From NCBI GenBank assembly GCA_028641055.1, contig CM054063.1, positions 182,348,756 to 182,412,755 of the forward strand: a DNA stretch of 64,000 nt, in the 5' to 3' direction. The notes under the pieces were generated by a model. That model worked only from the letters and a program-made list of their open reading frames with translations, ran no database searches and was not told where the DNA came from. Position 1 is the stretch's first letter; each line of letters opens with the position of its first letter. Below are positions 1 to 10,755 of the stretch, piece by piece. Position numbers and translations under genes: made by a program. The stretch comes from Alopecurus myosuroides (Eukaryota > Streptophyta > Magnoliopsida > Poales > Poaceae).

Positions 1-243
1 GCTGTGTGTGTTGTGTGTTTGCCCTGCGTGGTAGTTGTGTTGGGCTTGGTCATGCGACCATGTCTCTTTTGTAAGTGTTTGTGCAATCGTGTAATGGATA
101 TTGTATCGGTGTACCAACTTGATATGTTGTTCACGACTGGTGTGATCTAGGATCGTGAATGTATGCATATCGGAGGTGTCCTTGAACAGTGGTTCTGGGG
201 GACCTTACATCATTCTCTCAAGAAGGTCAGAGAAGAATTATAG
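1..243. other. Unassigned flanking DNA
   Basis: I see no gene, terminal repeat or transposon end here. The stretch leads directly into the RNase H-like fragment and may be a decayed upstream part of the same gene or element, but its translation shows nothing recognisable. Confidence 0.4.
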
Positions 244-783
244 CTGATCGATTGTCATAAGGGAAAGGCTAAAACCCTTCTAGGACAGTGTTGGCGACCT
301 CCGGATCCGGGATGGATTAAAATCAATACATATGGTGCCATCAATGAGGAAGATCAAAAGGGGGGCAGGGGTGGCGTTGCCCGGTCTCACATGTCTTTCA
401 TCAGTGCATGGAGTAAGCCTATGATGGGTGTTTCTGACCCACTCACAGCAGAAGTTATGCCCTTCCGTGATGGTGTAATTTTCGCAAAACTGCGTGGTTA
501 TTCACATGTGATGATGGAGACAGATTGCTTAGAGATTCTTAATTTATGGAATTCGCGTCAGATTGATCGCCCAATGGTGGCGCCTATCTTGTATGAAGTT
601 GGGCAGTTGGTTTCGGATCTTGATTCATTCTTAGTACATCATGTTAGACGGTCTTCAGATAATTCAGCACACATGTGTGCAAAATTTGCTTGTAAGCTAG
701 GGGTGACTAGTAGCTGGCTAGATGAGAGTCCAGCTTTTCTTGTAACCAGTCTTCAGGCTGATTGTACCGGAACCATTACTTAA
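244..783 (+). pseudogene. Decayed RNase H-like domain fragment (RVT_3 type)
   Basis: The frame is open from just after a stop at 241 to the TAA ending at 783. It reads like the plant RNase H-like domain found in LINE-type elements and in related host genes. The entry motif WRPPDPGWIKIN lies at 292-327, followed by a glycine-rich turn and later ETDC and SDNSAH motifs. In the family the first motif is normally INTDGA; here it reads INTYGA, so the first catalytic aspartate is changed to tyrosine. The later acidic residues (AEV, ETDC) are still present. No reverse transcriptase is visible upstream and no poly(A) tail follows, so this is a fragment. It could come from a LINE or from a host RNase H-like gene; I cannot decide. 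Confidence 0.6.
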
Positions 784-991
784 TAGAGCTCCTGAAATTC
801 TACGCAACAAAAATGGCAGGGGTATGGGTGGTTGAGGCACGAACCATCTCCGACTAACATGCATTCTTTTTTTTGAAAGGACTAACATGTGTTCTTATGG
901 TAACATATGTGGAGTTGGTAGTTGGAAGCGATTAGCCGCGGTGGCATTCGGAAAAAAATACGGCGATCGTGTGATTAACAGAAACGAGCGG
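784..991. other. Spacer before the G1 LTR
   Basis: Short stretch with no recognisable feature between the RNase H-like fragment and the start of the G1 LTR. It is the only DNA visible outside G1 on its left side. Confidence 0.4.
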
Positions 992-1493
992 TGTCGGAGA
1001 TATGCCTAATCAGGGTATTATCCGGCATTGGCCAAAAGCCGGCCTGCCAGGATGGCGAATCGGTGGTGAAGCAAGAGGCTTCTCCGGGCGGCCCAGCAGG
1101 CCAATGCGCAGAAAGCCGAATTCTAGAAGACTCGGACTACGGCCCATTTCGCAGTCCAGCTTGGAGAAGAAGACGGATTCCTTGGCTTCCATGATTAGAG
1201 ATAGTTATAGTTTAAATAGATTCAGTTTCTGTAAGCCCTTCTATATAAAGGCAGACGGGAGCCTCCCTAGAGGCAAGAAGAGACACATCCATACTCACGT
1301 TGTACTTTATATACTCTAGAGTTTTGGCTTGATTTAGTGAGATTGCACGAGTAGAGCGCCGCCATTGCTTCGACGTACCGAACCTGGGTAAACCGAGTTT
1401 TCCTCCACCGGCAACTTCCCTATGTTCTACCCCGCACGTTCTACCTGTGGCTTATCGCACCCCTGCCATGAACCTTACTACGAACACTCAACA
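992..1493 (+). repeat. G1 5' LTR
   Basis: The stretch starts TGTCGGAGATATGCC and ends CAACA directly before a PBS-like sequence, giving an LTR of about 502 bp. A TATA box (TATATAAA, 1242-1249) sits in the middle, as expected for a U3/R boundary. No 3' partner is present in the window, so the start is inferred from the TG dinucleotide and the homologous layout of element X. Confidence 0.65.
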
Positions 1494-1511
1494 GTTGGCG
1501 CCCACCATGGG
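1494..1511 (+). other. G1 primer-binding site
   Basis: GTTGGCGCCCACCATGGGG follows the LTR directly. Element X has nearly the same sequence at its own LTR edge (61442-61460, minus strand). I do not assign a specific tRNA. Confidence 0.6.
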
Positions 1512-1653
1512 GCCAGCAGGTGCCCAGGGTTCCCTTTCCAGCGGGAATACTCGGCGGAATCGGCGACACGATCACGATCGTAAGCTTAGAGTTCAACAAA
1601 TATGGTACACGCATCGTTGACAACGACTCCTACATGCTAGCAAAAATTCATCT

Positions 1654-4345
1654 ATGAGTGATTACATTATTCCTATTGGTTCTGCTAGCATATTCGTAGG
1701 TTTTACGGTGGAAGCACTGGGGTTCCACGGTGGAAGCAAGTTTATCCCACCCGCCCTATGCCCAGTCAGGGATGGCTTTGACGATGGACTCAGAAACGAT
1801 TTGTACGTAGGGGCGGATCAGGAACTTTTAACAACATATCGCCAAAGCATGATTGGATTCTTTCCACCACAAGAGATGTCGGCATCTAGATCGCACATCA
1901 TTGGCATGGTGCAAGCCTACCCCGATGAGAAATCGGAAGAACCAGAGCCCACTGAAAAAGCGGAAGACCCGATATCTGTCAAGAAGACAACACATTCAAA
2001 AGTTGGATCTATCCTAGCAGCTATTGAAGCTAAACTAGATTCAGAAGCTGGATCTGACATAGATTCCTATGATGATGGATCAACTTTTGAGCGTGGACTG
2101 AAATCTATGCAAGGCCACCTTCATGAAGTTCTTATGGCTAAACCCACGCAAAATGATGATACCGAGGAAAATTCAGAAGAAAAGCCATCAACCCCTCCCG
2201 AAAACCCTAATGGATTCTTGGAGGATGAGGACGATCTCGAATTCCCAAAAGTGAAAGAACTGACAGAAGATGAAGTACCTAAATAAAACCATCATTGAAG
2301 AAAAAGAAGAAGTCTTCAAAAAGGGCATCCGCCAAAGCCTAGAAGCAAAAGGAGGAGAGATTGACGGAAATAGATGACCAAAGTCTCGAATCCAGTGGCA
2401 GTAGTGGCATAAAGACGAATGAGAAAAAGGAAGCAGAAAATCAAAGAAGAATCGACTCTAGATTCGTCACAACAATACAAAATCAGATCTGCTCCAAACT
2501 CCGGTTTGAAAGCTCGAACCACCAGAAATTCTAGAAGCAAGAAGGCAAGCAATCATACGCTAGCAGCATCAGCTATACCGATCCCGGGAAAATCTTATGC
2601 AAGCTCAAGCAGCCATCCAAGTGCAACGAGAATAAATTGAAGAATATGAACGACGGACTCGGTCAAACATAAAACCAAAAAAAATTCCCGGAGGTGCAAT
2701 ACTGGATAGAGATCCGCCTGCCAGAAGAGGATTGGAAAACCCGGCCTGGGAATGGGAAGTAAATAACGTCAAGTCCAAAGGAGAACGTATATACAGAACT
2801 GCGGCCGACAATGCATAGAAAGCGTTCGCTATCATAAACGATGATCTATACACAAAGGAGGAAAAGCTTCAAGGTATGTATGCTTTTATGGGGAAAGCCC
2901 TAGAACAGTAGCAGCAAGGGCAAACACGGCCCGGAAGACTTTTCGATAACTCGACAATGTGCAAAACAGCCACAGCCGTTGCACTATCGGAACCTAGTGA
3001 GTCTGGAGGATCTGGATGTTCAAAGGGAAAGGATGAAGGTCCAAAAAAGGACAAAAAAGACCCCCCGAGATCGAGACGCATTGTCTAGAACAGGATCCCA
3101 TCCGACAAATCATGGTTCCCACCAACAAATGGATAAATCTAACTGCCATAAGGAGGATTACCCCAACAAGTATCGGGAAGACCGAAGTCGGAAGGAGGAT
3201 AGGCATGCTCCTTTCCAAACTCAGGTGGAGAAAGACAGACAAGCTATGCCTCCTCCGAAGAATCCGATAGATAAAGCCGAAAGATACCAGCATTCCAGTA
3301 GAAGGGATAGATCCCGGAATCCCCAATAAAACAAGAAATGGTCTAGAAGCCAAACTCCACCACGTTCGTACGGGGGAAATGATGGAAGAGGTTGAGCTGA
3401 ATCACAGAATGTCAAACCCAGACGCCCGCATTCGCGCAATGGAGGATCTAGGGGTAGCAGATCCCACTTAGTGCACTCGGAAGAACGATACCCAAAAAAT
3501 ACATTACGTGATGACATAGATGATTTGTACTTTGGCCCCAAGTGTTTAACCAATCGCCTTCGACGAATCAACTTGCACTCCGGGTTCGCAAAAGTCGGAC
3601 CTACATACACAAAGTATACTGGAAGTACCAACCCAGATACATGGCTCTCAGACTACTATACCGGCGTCCAAATCAACAAAGACATAGATCCATAGGCAGT
3701 AAAATTTCTACCCCCGATGCTGCTTGATGGAGCATGCGATTGGATTAACGGGATACCTTCAATAACGATTGACAGCTGGGAGGATATGGCCAGGGTTTTC
3801 GCCCAACATTTTTGAGGAACATACGAACGGCCCAAGAGTATCAACCATCTGAGCCGTTGTGTCCAATATAAGAATGAAACTTACATGATTTCATCTCAAG
3901 ATGAATAACAATGAAGAATAGCTACACAGGAGTCGACGACACCCAATCAATGCATGATTTTTGAACGGCTTAAAACCCGGCCTCGTACCATTCATGGTTG
4001 GTTCAAAAATCCATAAGGACCTAGGTTCTATACTTATGATAGCCAATGAGCATGCCGTGGATGAAGACGACATTCAAGCAAGAGGTGGAAATATGGATGC
4101 TTTAATCTAGAGCAAAAAGACCGCACGTCCAAGAAAAAGGCCAACCAAGAGGGACAACAAATCCCCAAAGAAGTAAACATAGCCTTTGGAAGGGAGAACC
4201 CAAACAAGTGGAAGAACAAAGTAGCCGAAAGCAAGGAACCTGTCACATACTCCAGCAAAGAATGGGACAAGATCGCAGGCGAATGCTGCATTCACCATGG
4301 CAAGTTCGGAAAGCCGAACCACACTAACCAACAATGCCGGCTAAA
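1654..4345 (+). pseudogene. G1 gag remnant
   Basis: Broken gag polyprotein. The longest open piece (1654-2286, about 210 codons) begins MSDYIIPIG and ends in an acidic, lysine-rich stretch. Later pieces include a charged region near 2979-3329 and the conserved gag core around 3530-3900, with GPKCL, NPDTWLSDYYTG and WEDMARVFAQHF motifs like those in the gag of X. A zinc-finger-like remnant (ECCIHHGKFGKPNH...C) lies near 4285-4340. Several in-frame stops and shifts separate the pieces. Gag would package the RNA in cytoplasmic particles; this copy cannot make a full protein. Confidence 0.7.
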
Positions 4346-4441
4346 TAATCACATGAGAGACAATGTTGATGCTGGGAATAAAAGGAAAGAATGCCAAAAG
4401 GATGTTCAACGAGAAAAAGACCGATGCAAATGCAAAGTTGT

Positions 4442-4610
4442 CACAATCGTGATTCCGAATCGGATCGGATCCTTTATGGTAGAATCTTAAATAGTACAAT
4501 CATAACTTTCAGAATCGTAAAATCAGATTCTACCTAGTAGAATCGTTGAATCGTTTCCGATAATTTGGGTCATAAAGTCGTAGAATCGTATGGTAGAATC
4601 ATGATTCTGA
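4442..4610. mobile_element. Small palindrome-rich MITE-like insertion in G1
   Basis: A stretch of about 170 bp built from repeated GTAGAATC and its complement GATTCTAC interrupts the gag-protease region of G1. Its ends are imperfect inverted repeats: ACAATCGTGATTC at the left and, read in reverse, AGAATCATGATTC at the right. G1 coding text resumes after it. The superfamily and TSD are not clear, so borders are approximate. Confidence 0.5.
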
Positions 4611-4869
4611 AAACTATGAAAGGAAGATGGAAGTGAGTCTGATACGGACAACAAAATCCAGGAGCAGGAGAGGAAAGGCGAACAAAAACTCCCAAGGGTA
4701 GATGAGGAATGCAACCTTACCTTCTTAGCAACACCATCCACCAAAAAGGTGAAGCGGGCATGGAGAGAAATAAGTGCAATTGTGCCCATGACACTAAAGT
4801 ACCTCAAATACGCCAAAACACCCATAACCTTGGGACCAATCAGATCATCATGTTACACATGCCCTTATA

Positions 4870-5111
4870 GTAAACCCAGTGATAATGAATCATAGGTTAA
4901 GGAGAGTACTAATGGACGGAGGAGCCAACATAAGCATCATGTATTTGAGCACCCTGGAAAAGCTTCATTTATCACAAGCACAACTGAGACACAGAAACGT
5001 GAGATTCCACATTATTGTTCTAGGAAGACAATGAGCCTATCTCGGAGCAATATCCCTCGAAGTAACCTTCGGGACGCCGGAACATTTCCGCACTGATATG
5101 ATCTCATTTGA
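4870..5111 (+). pseudogene. G1 aspartic protease remnant, first part
   Basis: The translation contains MDGGANISIMY, the active-site motif of the plant Gypsy retropepsin (family form DGGSSINILY). Downstream are LGAISLEVTFG and the start of the strand that follows. A stop interrupts it near 5034. The reading frame breaks at 5111, where the Harbinger terminal repeat begins, and resumes at 25007. The enzyme would cleave the gag-pol polyprotein; this copy is inactive. Confidence 0.75.
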
Positions 5112-5138
5112 GAGCATCTCTAGCATACACCGCATTTC
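5112..5138 (+). repeat. Harbinger left terminal inverted repeat
   Basis: Starts GAGCATCTCTAGCATACACC and pairs with the reversed right end (GAGCATGTCTAGCAGACACC), with few mismatches over roughly the first 27 bp. Confidence 0.8.
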
Positions 5139-5631
5139 TGCCAAAACTGTATAATAACCGCCATTTTGCCGTTTCGGGCCGAAAATGCTCGTAGACCAGA
5201 TCCCGCAAAAGTGACCGGCCTGCAAAATTTTTTGAGGGGCGCGACAGTTTTCCCCCGCGGAGCTGTCAAAATAAGGCTTCGTGACACGACCTGGGGGTGC
5301 CCTGTATTGCGCGGAAGTAGCTGGCGGGAGGGACATTTCAACATGCGGGCTACTTCCCTCCCATTTCCCCTTCCATCTGCCGAGCCCCATTCTCCCCGCC
5401 CCCGCCCCCGCCGCACGTACCGCAGGCCCTGTGCGTCCGGGCCCCGACAGCGGAGCCATATTTTCTCTCCACCGCCCAAGATCGAGGCCGCCCCGACGCC
5501 ACCGCTGTGGCGCCTGTCGGGACCGAACCCCACCACGCCGGCCTGACAAAATCTTAGGTGGGATTCGCCGCCTCCTCCCCCTCCGTCCCACCGCTCCGCC
5601 ACCCACTCTCTCATTCTCGTTCTTTTGGCAG
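5139..5631 (+). other. Harbinger 5' leader, GC-rich
   Basis: Non-coding leader of the transposase gene. It becomes strongly GC-rich with CCGCCCCC-type tracts toward the start codon at 5632. Long open frames on both strands here follow from the low number of stop codons in GC-rich DNA and match no family I recognise. Confidence 0.6.
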
Positions 5632-5802
5632 ATGGACTTGAGATCGTATGAGGAATTTTTGCTCGCCGATTCTTCCTCCTCCGATGACTCGGATGTGGAG
5701 AACCTCCTGGCGAACCATCATGAACAAATGTTGGTGGTTGTGATTGCCATCAAGGAGTACGATGATCGACGAAAGAGTAAGCCGCCCGGATCAAAGGTAG
5801 GA
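5632..5802 (+). pseudogene. Harbinger transposase, segment 1 (N-terminus)
   Basis: Begins ATGGACTTG and encodes MDLRSYEEFLLADSSSSDD, the acidic serine-rich start typical of grass PIF/Harbinger transposases, then a KEYDDRRKSK stretch ending GSKVG. The frame stops abruptly at 5802, where the LTR of E1 begins, and continues without loss at 12354. The 57 codons carry no internal stop. The start codon choice is supported by the family-like N-terminus and by the GC-rich leader in front of it. Confidence 0.8.
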
Positions 5803-7401
5803 TGATACGTCTCAAACGTATCCATAATTTCTGTTGTTCCATGTTGTTTTAATGCCATATGCTACATGTTTCTTATACACTTTATGTCATTTCTATGGGT
5901 TTTCTCGGACTAACCTATTGACAAGATGCCACAGAGCCAGTTCCTATTTTCTGTTGTTTTTGGTTTCAGAAAAGTTGTTCTCGAAATATTCTCGGAATTG
6001 AACGAAACAAAATCCTAGAGCCTTAGAAAGCCGTAACGTACACGGAGACCGGAGGAGACCCTGAGGGGGCCCTAGGGTCCCCACACCATGAGGAGGCTCC
6101 CCGCTCCGGACGCGCCTGCGGGTGGTGTGGGCCCCCCGGCTGCCCACCGACGTTGCTCTCTCGCCTATTTATACCTCTCCTCGGGTTAACCCTAAAGACC
6201 AGAGCCTTTTCCACCAAAAAGATCTGTAGCCACCGTCATTGTCAACCCTAGTTCGGGAGGGTTCTGGAGCTCTTCCCGGCACCCTGCCGGGAGGGGGTAT
6301 CATCATCGTAGGGCTCTTCATCACCATGCATGCATCCGGAGTGATGCGTGAGAAGTTCATCCCGGGACTACGGGTCCATAGCAGTAGCTAGATGGTTGTT
6401 CTCTCTTCTTTATGCCTCATGTTTAGATCTTGTGAGCTGCCTAACATGATCAAGACCATCTTATTGTAATGCTACATGTTTGTTGGGATCTGATGAATAT
6501 TGAATGCTATGTCTAGTGATTATCAATCTATCATGTTCTTTCACGTGTATGCTATTTATGATCTTGCATGATGTCCGTTAATAGTAGACGCTCTGGCCAA
6601 GTTGATGCTTGTAATTAGAAGAGGGAGTATTTGTGCTCGATAGTGGGTTCATGCCTCCCTTTCACTCACGCTCGAGTGATAGAAACGTAACGGGTCGGGG
6701 ATGTGGTGTTGCCATTAGGGAGAAAGTAACAATGCTTTATCTAAGGATGATTTTATTTTTTACATTACACACTTTTCTTAATGCAATTATCTGTTACTTG
6801 CAAATTAATACCCAAGATTTTCTCGGATGACACTCTGAGGGTGGATTATTAGTCATCGATGCAGTTGGATAACGGTTTATGTATCTTGTTGTAATGCCCG
6901 CATGAATCACATAGTAATCATTATGTCATGCATATGCACTACGGTGCACCCTTTATATCTGTCAATTGACCTGCTGTAATTTGTTTACCCAACATATTAT
7001 CTATCTATTTTGGATAGACACCTCTAGTCAACTGTGAACCCAGGTCCATTTCTCTACACTAATATACAACCACTCCAACCGTTGTTTTACTACTGCAATC
7101 ATTGTTCTCTTTCATTTACTGCAAACAAATATTGTTTCCACACTATACTTGTAATCATCTGTTTCAGCAAAACCAGTGAGATTGACAACCTCACTGCTTC
7201 GTTGGGGTAAAGTAATTTGATTGAGTTGTGTAGATTCCACGTAGTGCAACCTACCACATCAGTTGCATGAACCTTTAGAAGTGATTTCTTTCTCCTACTG
7301 GTCGATTCAACCTTGGTTTATTTCTGAGAGAAAACTTGTTGTTGTGCTCATCATACCTTCCTCTTGGGGTCTCCCAACGAGCGTACAATCTACGCGCATC
7401 A
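5803..7401 (+). repeat. E1 5' LTR
   Basis: Starts TGATACGTCTCAAACG and ends TACGCGCATCA. A TATA-like box (TATTTATA, 6166-6173) precedes the likely transcription start. The same LTR type recurs as S1, Z, W1, U and W2. Confidence 0.9.
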
Positions 7402-7412
7402 AGCACTTTTTC

Positions 7413-7430
7413 TGGTGTTGTTGCCGGGAG
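7413..7430 (+). other. E1 primer-binding site
   Basis: TGGTGTTGTTGCCGGGAG is a one-step variant of TGGCGCCGTTGCCGGGGA, the complement of the plant tRNA-Asp 3' end used by Athila-type Gypsy elements. It lies 11 bp inside the LTR. Confidence 0.75.
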
Positions 7431-7588
7431 GAAGAGGATTTCTGCAAGGGGAGTCTCTCGCCTCCAATCTCTTTACTTTTTTTTTGCTTAGTTTATTTTA
7501 TTGTCTTGTTTGCTTCTCTTTATCAAAAACACAAAAAAAATTAGTTCTTATTCTAGCTGTTATTTTTGTTACACTGTTGTTTTTCATT

Positions 7589-8023
7589 ATGTTGCTCCCT
7601 AAGTTCACCCTGAAAGACCTATTAGTTGGTAGTGGTTTTATAATGGGAAAGGATACCGTAGAACTTGCTCCAATTTATGAAACTGCTGAAGTTTCTTTAG
7701 GTCACATGTTAGAATCTGGTTTTGTTAACCTTCACCCGATGATGCAGCAACTATTTCTTAACATGAATAATATTGAAGATATCAAAAAAGGAATTTTTAT
7801 CTTGGAAACTATGTTTAAAGAATTTAGAGATGTTGCTATAGAGGCTGGGAAAGTCTTTGATCGTTTTAATATGATAGGATCAAGTGTAGATGTTGTTGGT
7901 GCTCTTGAAAACCTAGATAAAACCAAACCTAAAAATGCAAAGGAGGGGAAAATACCAATACCCTATAAACTGGTAGCACTTCATGAAGCCTTAGAAAAGA
8001 AATTTGACCGGATTGTTCCTTAA
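7589..8023 (+). CDS. E1 small ORF of unknown function
   Basis: An open frame of 144 codons from ATG at 7589 to TAA at 8023. It encodes MLLPKFTLKDLLVGSGF and continues with hydrophobic and charged helical-looking segments (MLESGFVNLHPMMQQLF, KKGIFILETMFKEF) and a lysine-rich C-terminus. The frame is open further upstream into the LTR, but the ATG here matches the place where related elements U and W2 start gag. It does not resemble that gag, nor any protease, polymerase or integrase I know. It may be an element-specific protein or a captured fragment. Codon use is AT-rich like the rest of the element. Confidence 0.5.
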   Translation: MLLPKFTLKDLLVGSGFIMGKDTVELAPIYETAEVSLGHMLESGFVNLHPMMQQLFLNMNNIEDIKKGIFILETMFKEFRDVAIEAGKVFDRFNMIGSSVDVVGALENLDKTKPKNAKEGKIPIPYKLVALHEALEKKFDRIVP

Positions 8024-10740
8024 AGCTTATTTGATGAAAGTAGTAAACCTAAAAGTGTTGAGAGAGGAACATCTGAAACTTATATAGATAAAATACAATG
8101 CATTGTTAAGGAGTTTTCTTGTCTCAATTTGCATGCTTCTTTACTTGAAAATACTTGATTCTAGTTTTCTAGGCCTAGCTAAAAGGTGTTAAAGAAAGGC
8201 ACTTCTTGGCAGATAACCCATGGTTTTATTTTTTGCTTTGTTATATTTTGTTTTCTTTGAGTCAAGGTGTTGTTTACTTCTGTAGAAACTCCTTTGTATA
8301 TTTATTTTCTTGCATTTTTTTGTGCCAAGTAAAGTGTCTAGTGAAAGTTGAGTTTAGATTTGGATTTCTGCTGTCCACCGTTAAATTCGTGTAAATTCAC
8401 AGAAAGATCAAAATGACCTGAAATTTTTTATGCTTATTACTCAGCTAATTCCTAAACTTTTTCTAGCTTTGCGTTTTTCGATGTGAGCAACGTGAGTTCC
8501 CTGAAAAATTCGTCTTTACAGACTATTCTCGTTTTGACAGATTCTGTCTTTTTACTTGCATTCCCTCTTTTACTATGTCGAGTAGATTTTTTTGCTCCAC
8601 AAAACATCAGTGGCTATAGATAATGTTTAAAAAGTATTAATAATGTTTGTTTACAAGGATAACATGTGAATTTTTTACTGTGCACTAACCCTCTAATAAG
8701 AATTACTTTGAGTTTGGTGTGAAGGAAGTTTTCAAGAGTCAAGAGAAGAGGGTCATATAATGTGATCAAGAAGAGTGAAAAGCCAAAGCTTGGGGATGCC
8801 CCCGTGTTTCACCCCAACAAATTCTAAGAAGACTCAAGCGTCCAAGTTTGGGGATGCCCAAGGCATCCCCTTCTTCATCAGCAACTTATAAGGTCACTTC
8901 TAGTGAAACTATATTTTTATTCGGTCACATCATATGCACTTTACATGGAGAGTCTGTTTGTTTTTGTTTGGTTTTCTTTTGTTTTATTTGCTGCAATAAA
9001 TATGTTTGGAACCCAGCATTCTTTTTGTGGGAGAGAGACACGATCTGCTTTTTCATATGAATACTCGTTTTCTTCCATGCTCGTATTCTTAGTTTTTCTT
9101 CTAGCTGTTGCAAATCCTTTTAGCTCCTCTTTTTCATGCATCTCTTATTCAGAGTTGCTAGTTCTAGTAGATTAATTATAGTACTCTCTTGCTTCATTGC
9201 TATATCTCTTGGAGAGTTTTTGTTTAGTATAAAATGATTGGTGTTGGAAAGCAGTAGTACAATTTTCGTGCTTATAATGGTGCAAAAAGAAGCTTGTATA
9301 GACTGTGGCTAGAATTTTTCATGACATTCTAGATGATATTTTAATTCTATGCTTAGTGGTTGTTATTGTAGCATGATATGTATCAAATAGATGAGAGTTC
9401 TTAATGTGCCATTGAAATAATCATGAGTTGTTTTATCACATTGAAGCATAAATTTGTGGTGTTCTTCTTCGAATGGTTTATTTGGTTGACTTGGCGCATG
9501 CTTACACCATGTTTATGACTACAAACCAGTCACTTATAGCCTCTATAATCATTTAGTTTTTTGACTTGTAATACCATTTATGCTTTGATTAATAATTTTT
9601 TTGTCGCTTTGCATGATTATGGCCATTATTGCTCTCTTGATTTGTCGCTCCCAGTCTTTTGCTAGCCTATACCTGTACTGGGTATGAGATCTACTCGTGC
9701 ATCCAACTCCTAAAAACCAAAGTATGCCAAATGTGTCTACCATACCTACCTACATGTGGTATTTAACCGCCACTCCAAGTAAATTTCTCATGTGCTACCT
9801 TTAAACTTTCAAAATTATTCCCGTTTTGTGCGCCTGTTTTAGCTCATGAGGACGTGAATAGAGAATCTTTATCTCACTTGTTGATTGGAATTTACACACC
9901 AGGACTAGTGGCACATCTGCTTATCCAAATGATAGAAGAGCTGGCAGCGGGGTGCCCAGCCCCAAAATTGGTTACTAATTCTCTTCACTATTTTGCCCCG
10001 GATTTATCAGTCAAAGCATAATTGTGTAAAAAAAAAAGAAGAGGGGTGATCTACTACACCAGTAGCATCCTTCAATGGGAGCCGCTCTTGTAAGGTCTAG
10101 TTGGCTTGTTACATACTGTATTGTCTGTTTACCATTCGTTAACACAAGCATACACCTCTCTAAAAAAATGTTTTCAATACCTCTGTTTAATAAAATAAAA
10201 ATCTCTAGCACATGAGTTAATCCCTGCTTCCCTCTGCGAAGGGCCATTCTTTTACTTTTATGTTGAGTCTCCATCTTTTAACGTTATGCAAAGTTGAGAG
10301 AGAGTAGTTGCCATTCTGAGTTTAATTTGCATCAGTCCCAAATATTATTATTCATTGATTCATGATGTGTTATTAATTGCTCTCAAATTATTTGTTCTAG
10401 TCATCCGGTTGAACTTTGAAGGTGTCCTGGCATTTATGTTTTGCCTCACTCTTAAGGACAATCGAAATATCACTTTGATATTGTTTCTTTATGCTCGAAA
10501 CAAACGTATAACTTTCAAGTTCATTATTATTCACGATATTTTATTTGTGTTACTTTTCATGATACAAAGTGACTTCTAAGTTTCATTGTTAAAATTATAT
10601 CTATTATGCCAGTGTTTAAAGTACTATGGTGTCATCGTACATATGCTTTTACTTTATGATGATCAATTTTATCTTGGTAGCATGTCACCTCAGAAATTAT
10701 TTGTTTTTATCGTTTACCTACTCGAGGACGAGTAGGAACT
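8024..10740 (+). other. E1 internal region without coding capacity
   Basis: AT-rich DNA with no convincing gene. From about 8170 onward it matches, in reverse, the internal region of U (about 46400 down to 43783) and the start of Z (40231 upward), so it is a conserved 3' half shared by this group of non-autonomous elements. Confidence 0.75.
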
Positions 10741-10755
10741 AAGCTTGGGGATGCT
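10741..10755 (+). other. E1 polypurine tract
   Basis: AAGCTTGGGGATGCT immediately precedes the 3' LTR. The same motif, reversed, flanks the 3' LTRs of Z (40231) and U (43783). Confidence 0.7.

Noticed and set aside
5037..5614. Overlapping minus and plus frames over the Harbinger leader
   Set aside because: They cross the Harbinger border into G1 and owe their length to GC-rich DNA. The real gene starts at 5632 on plus.
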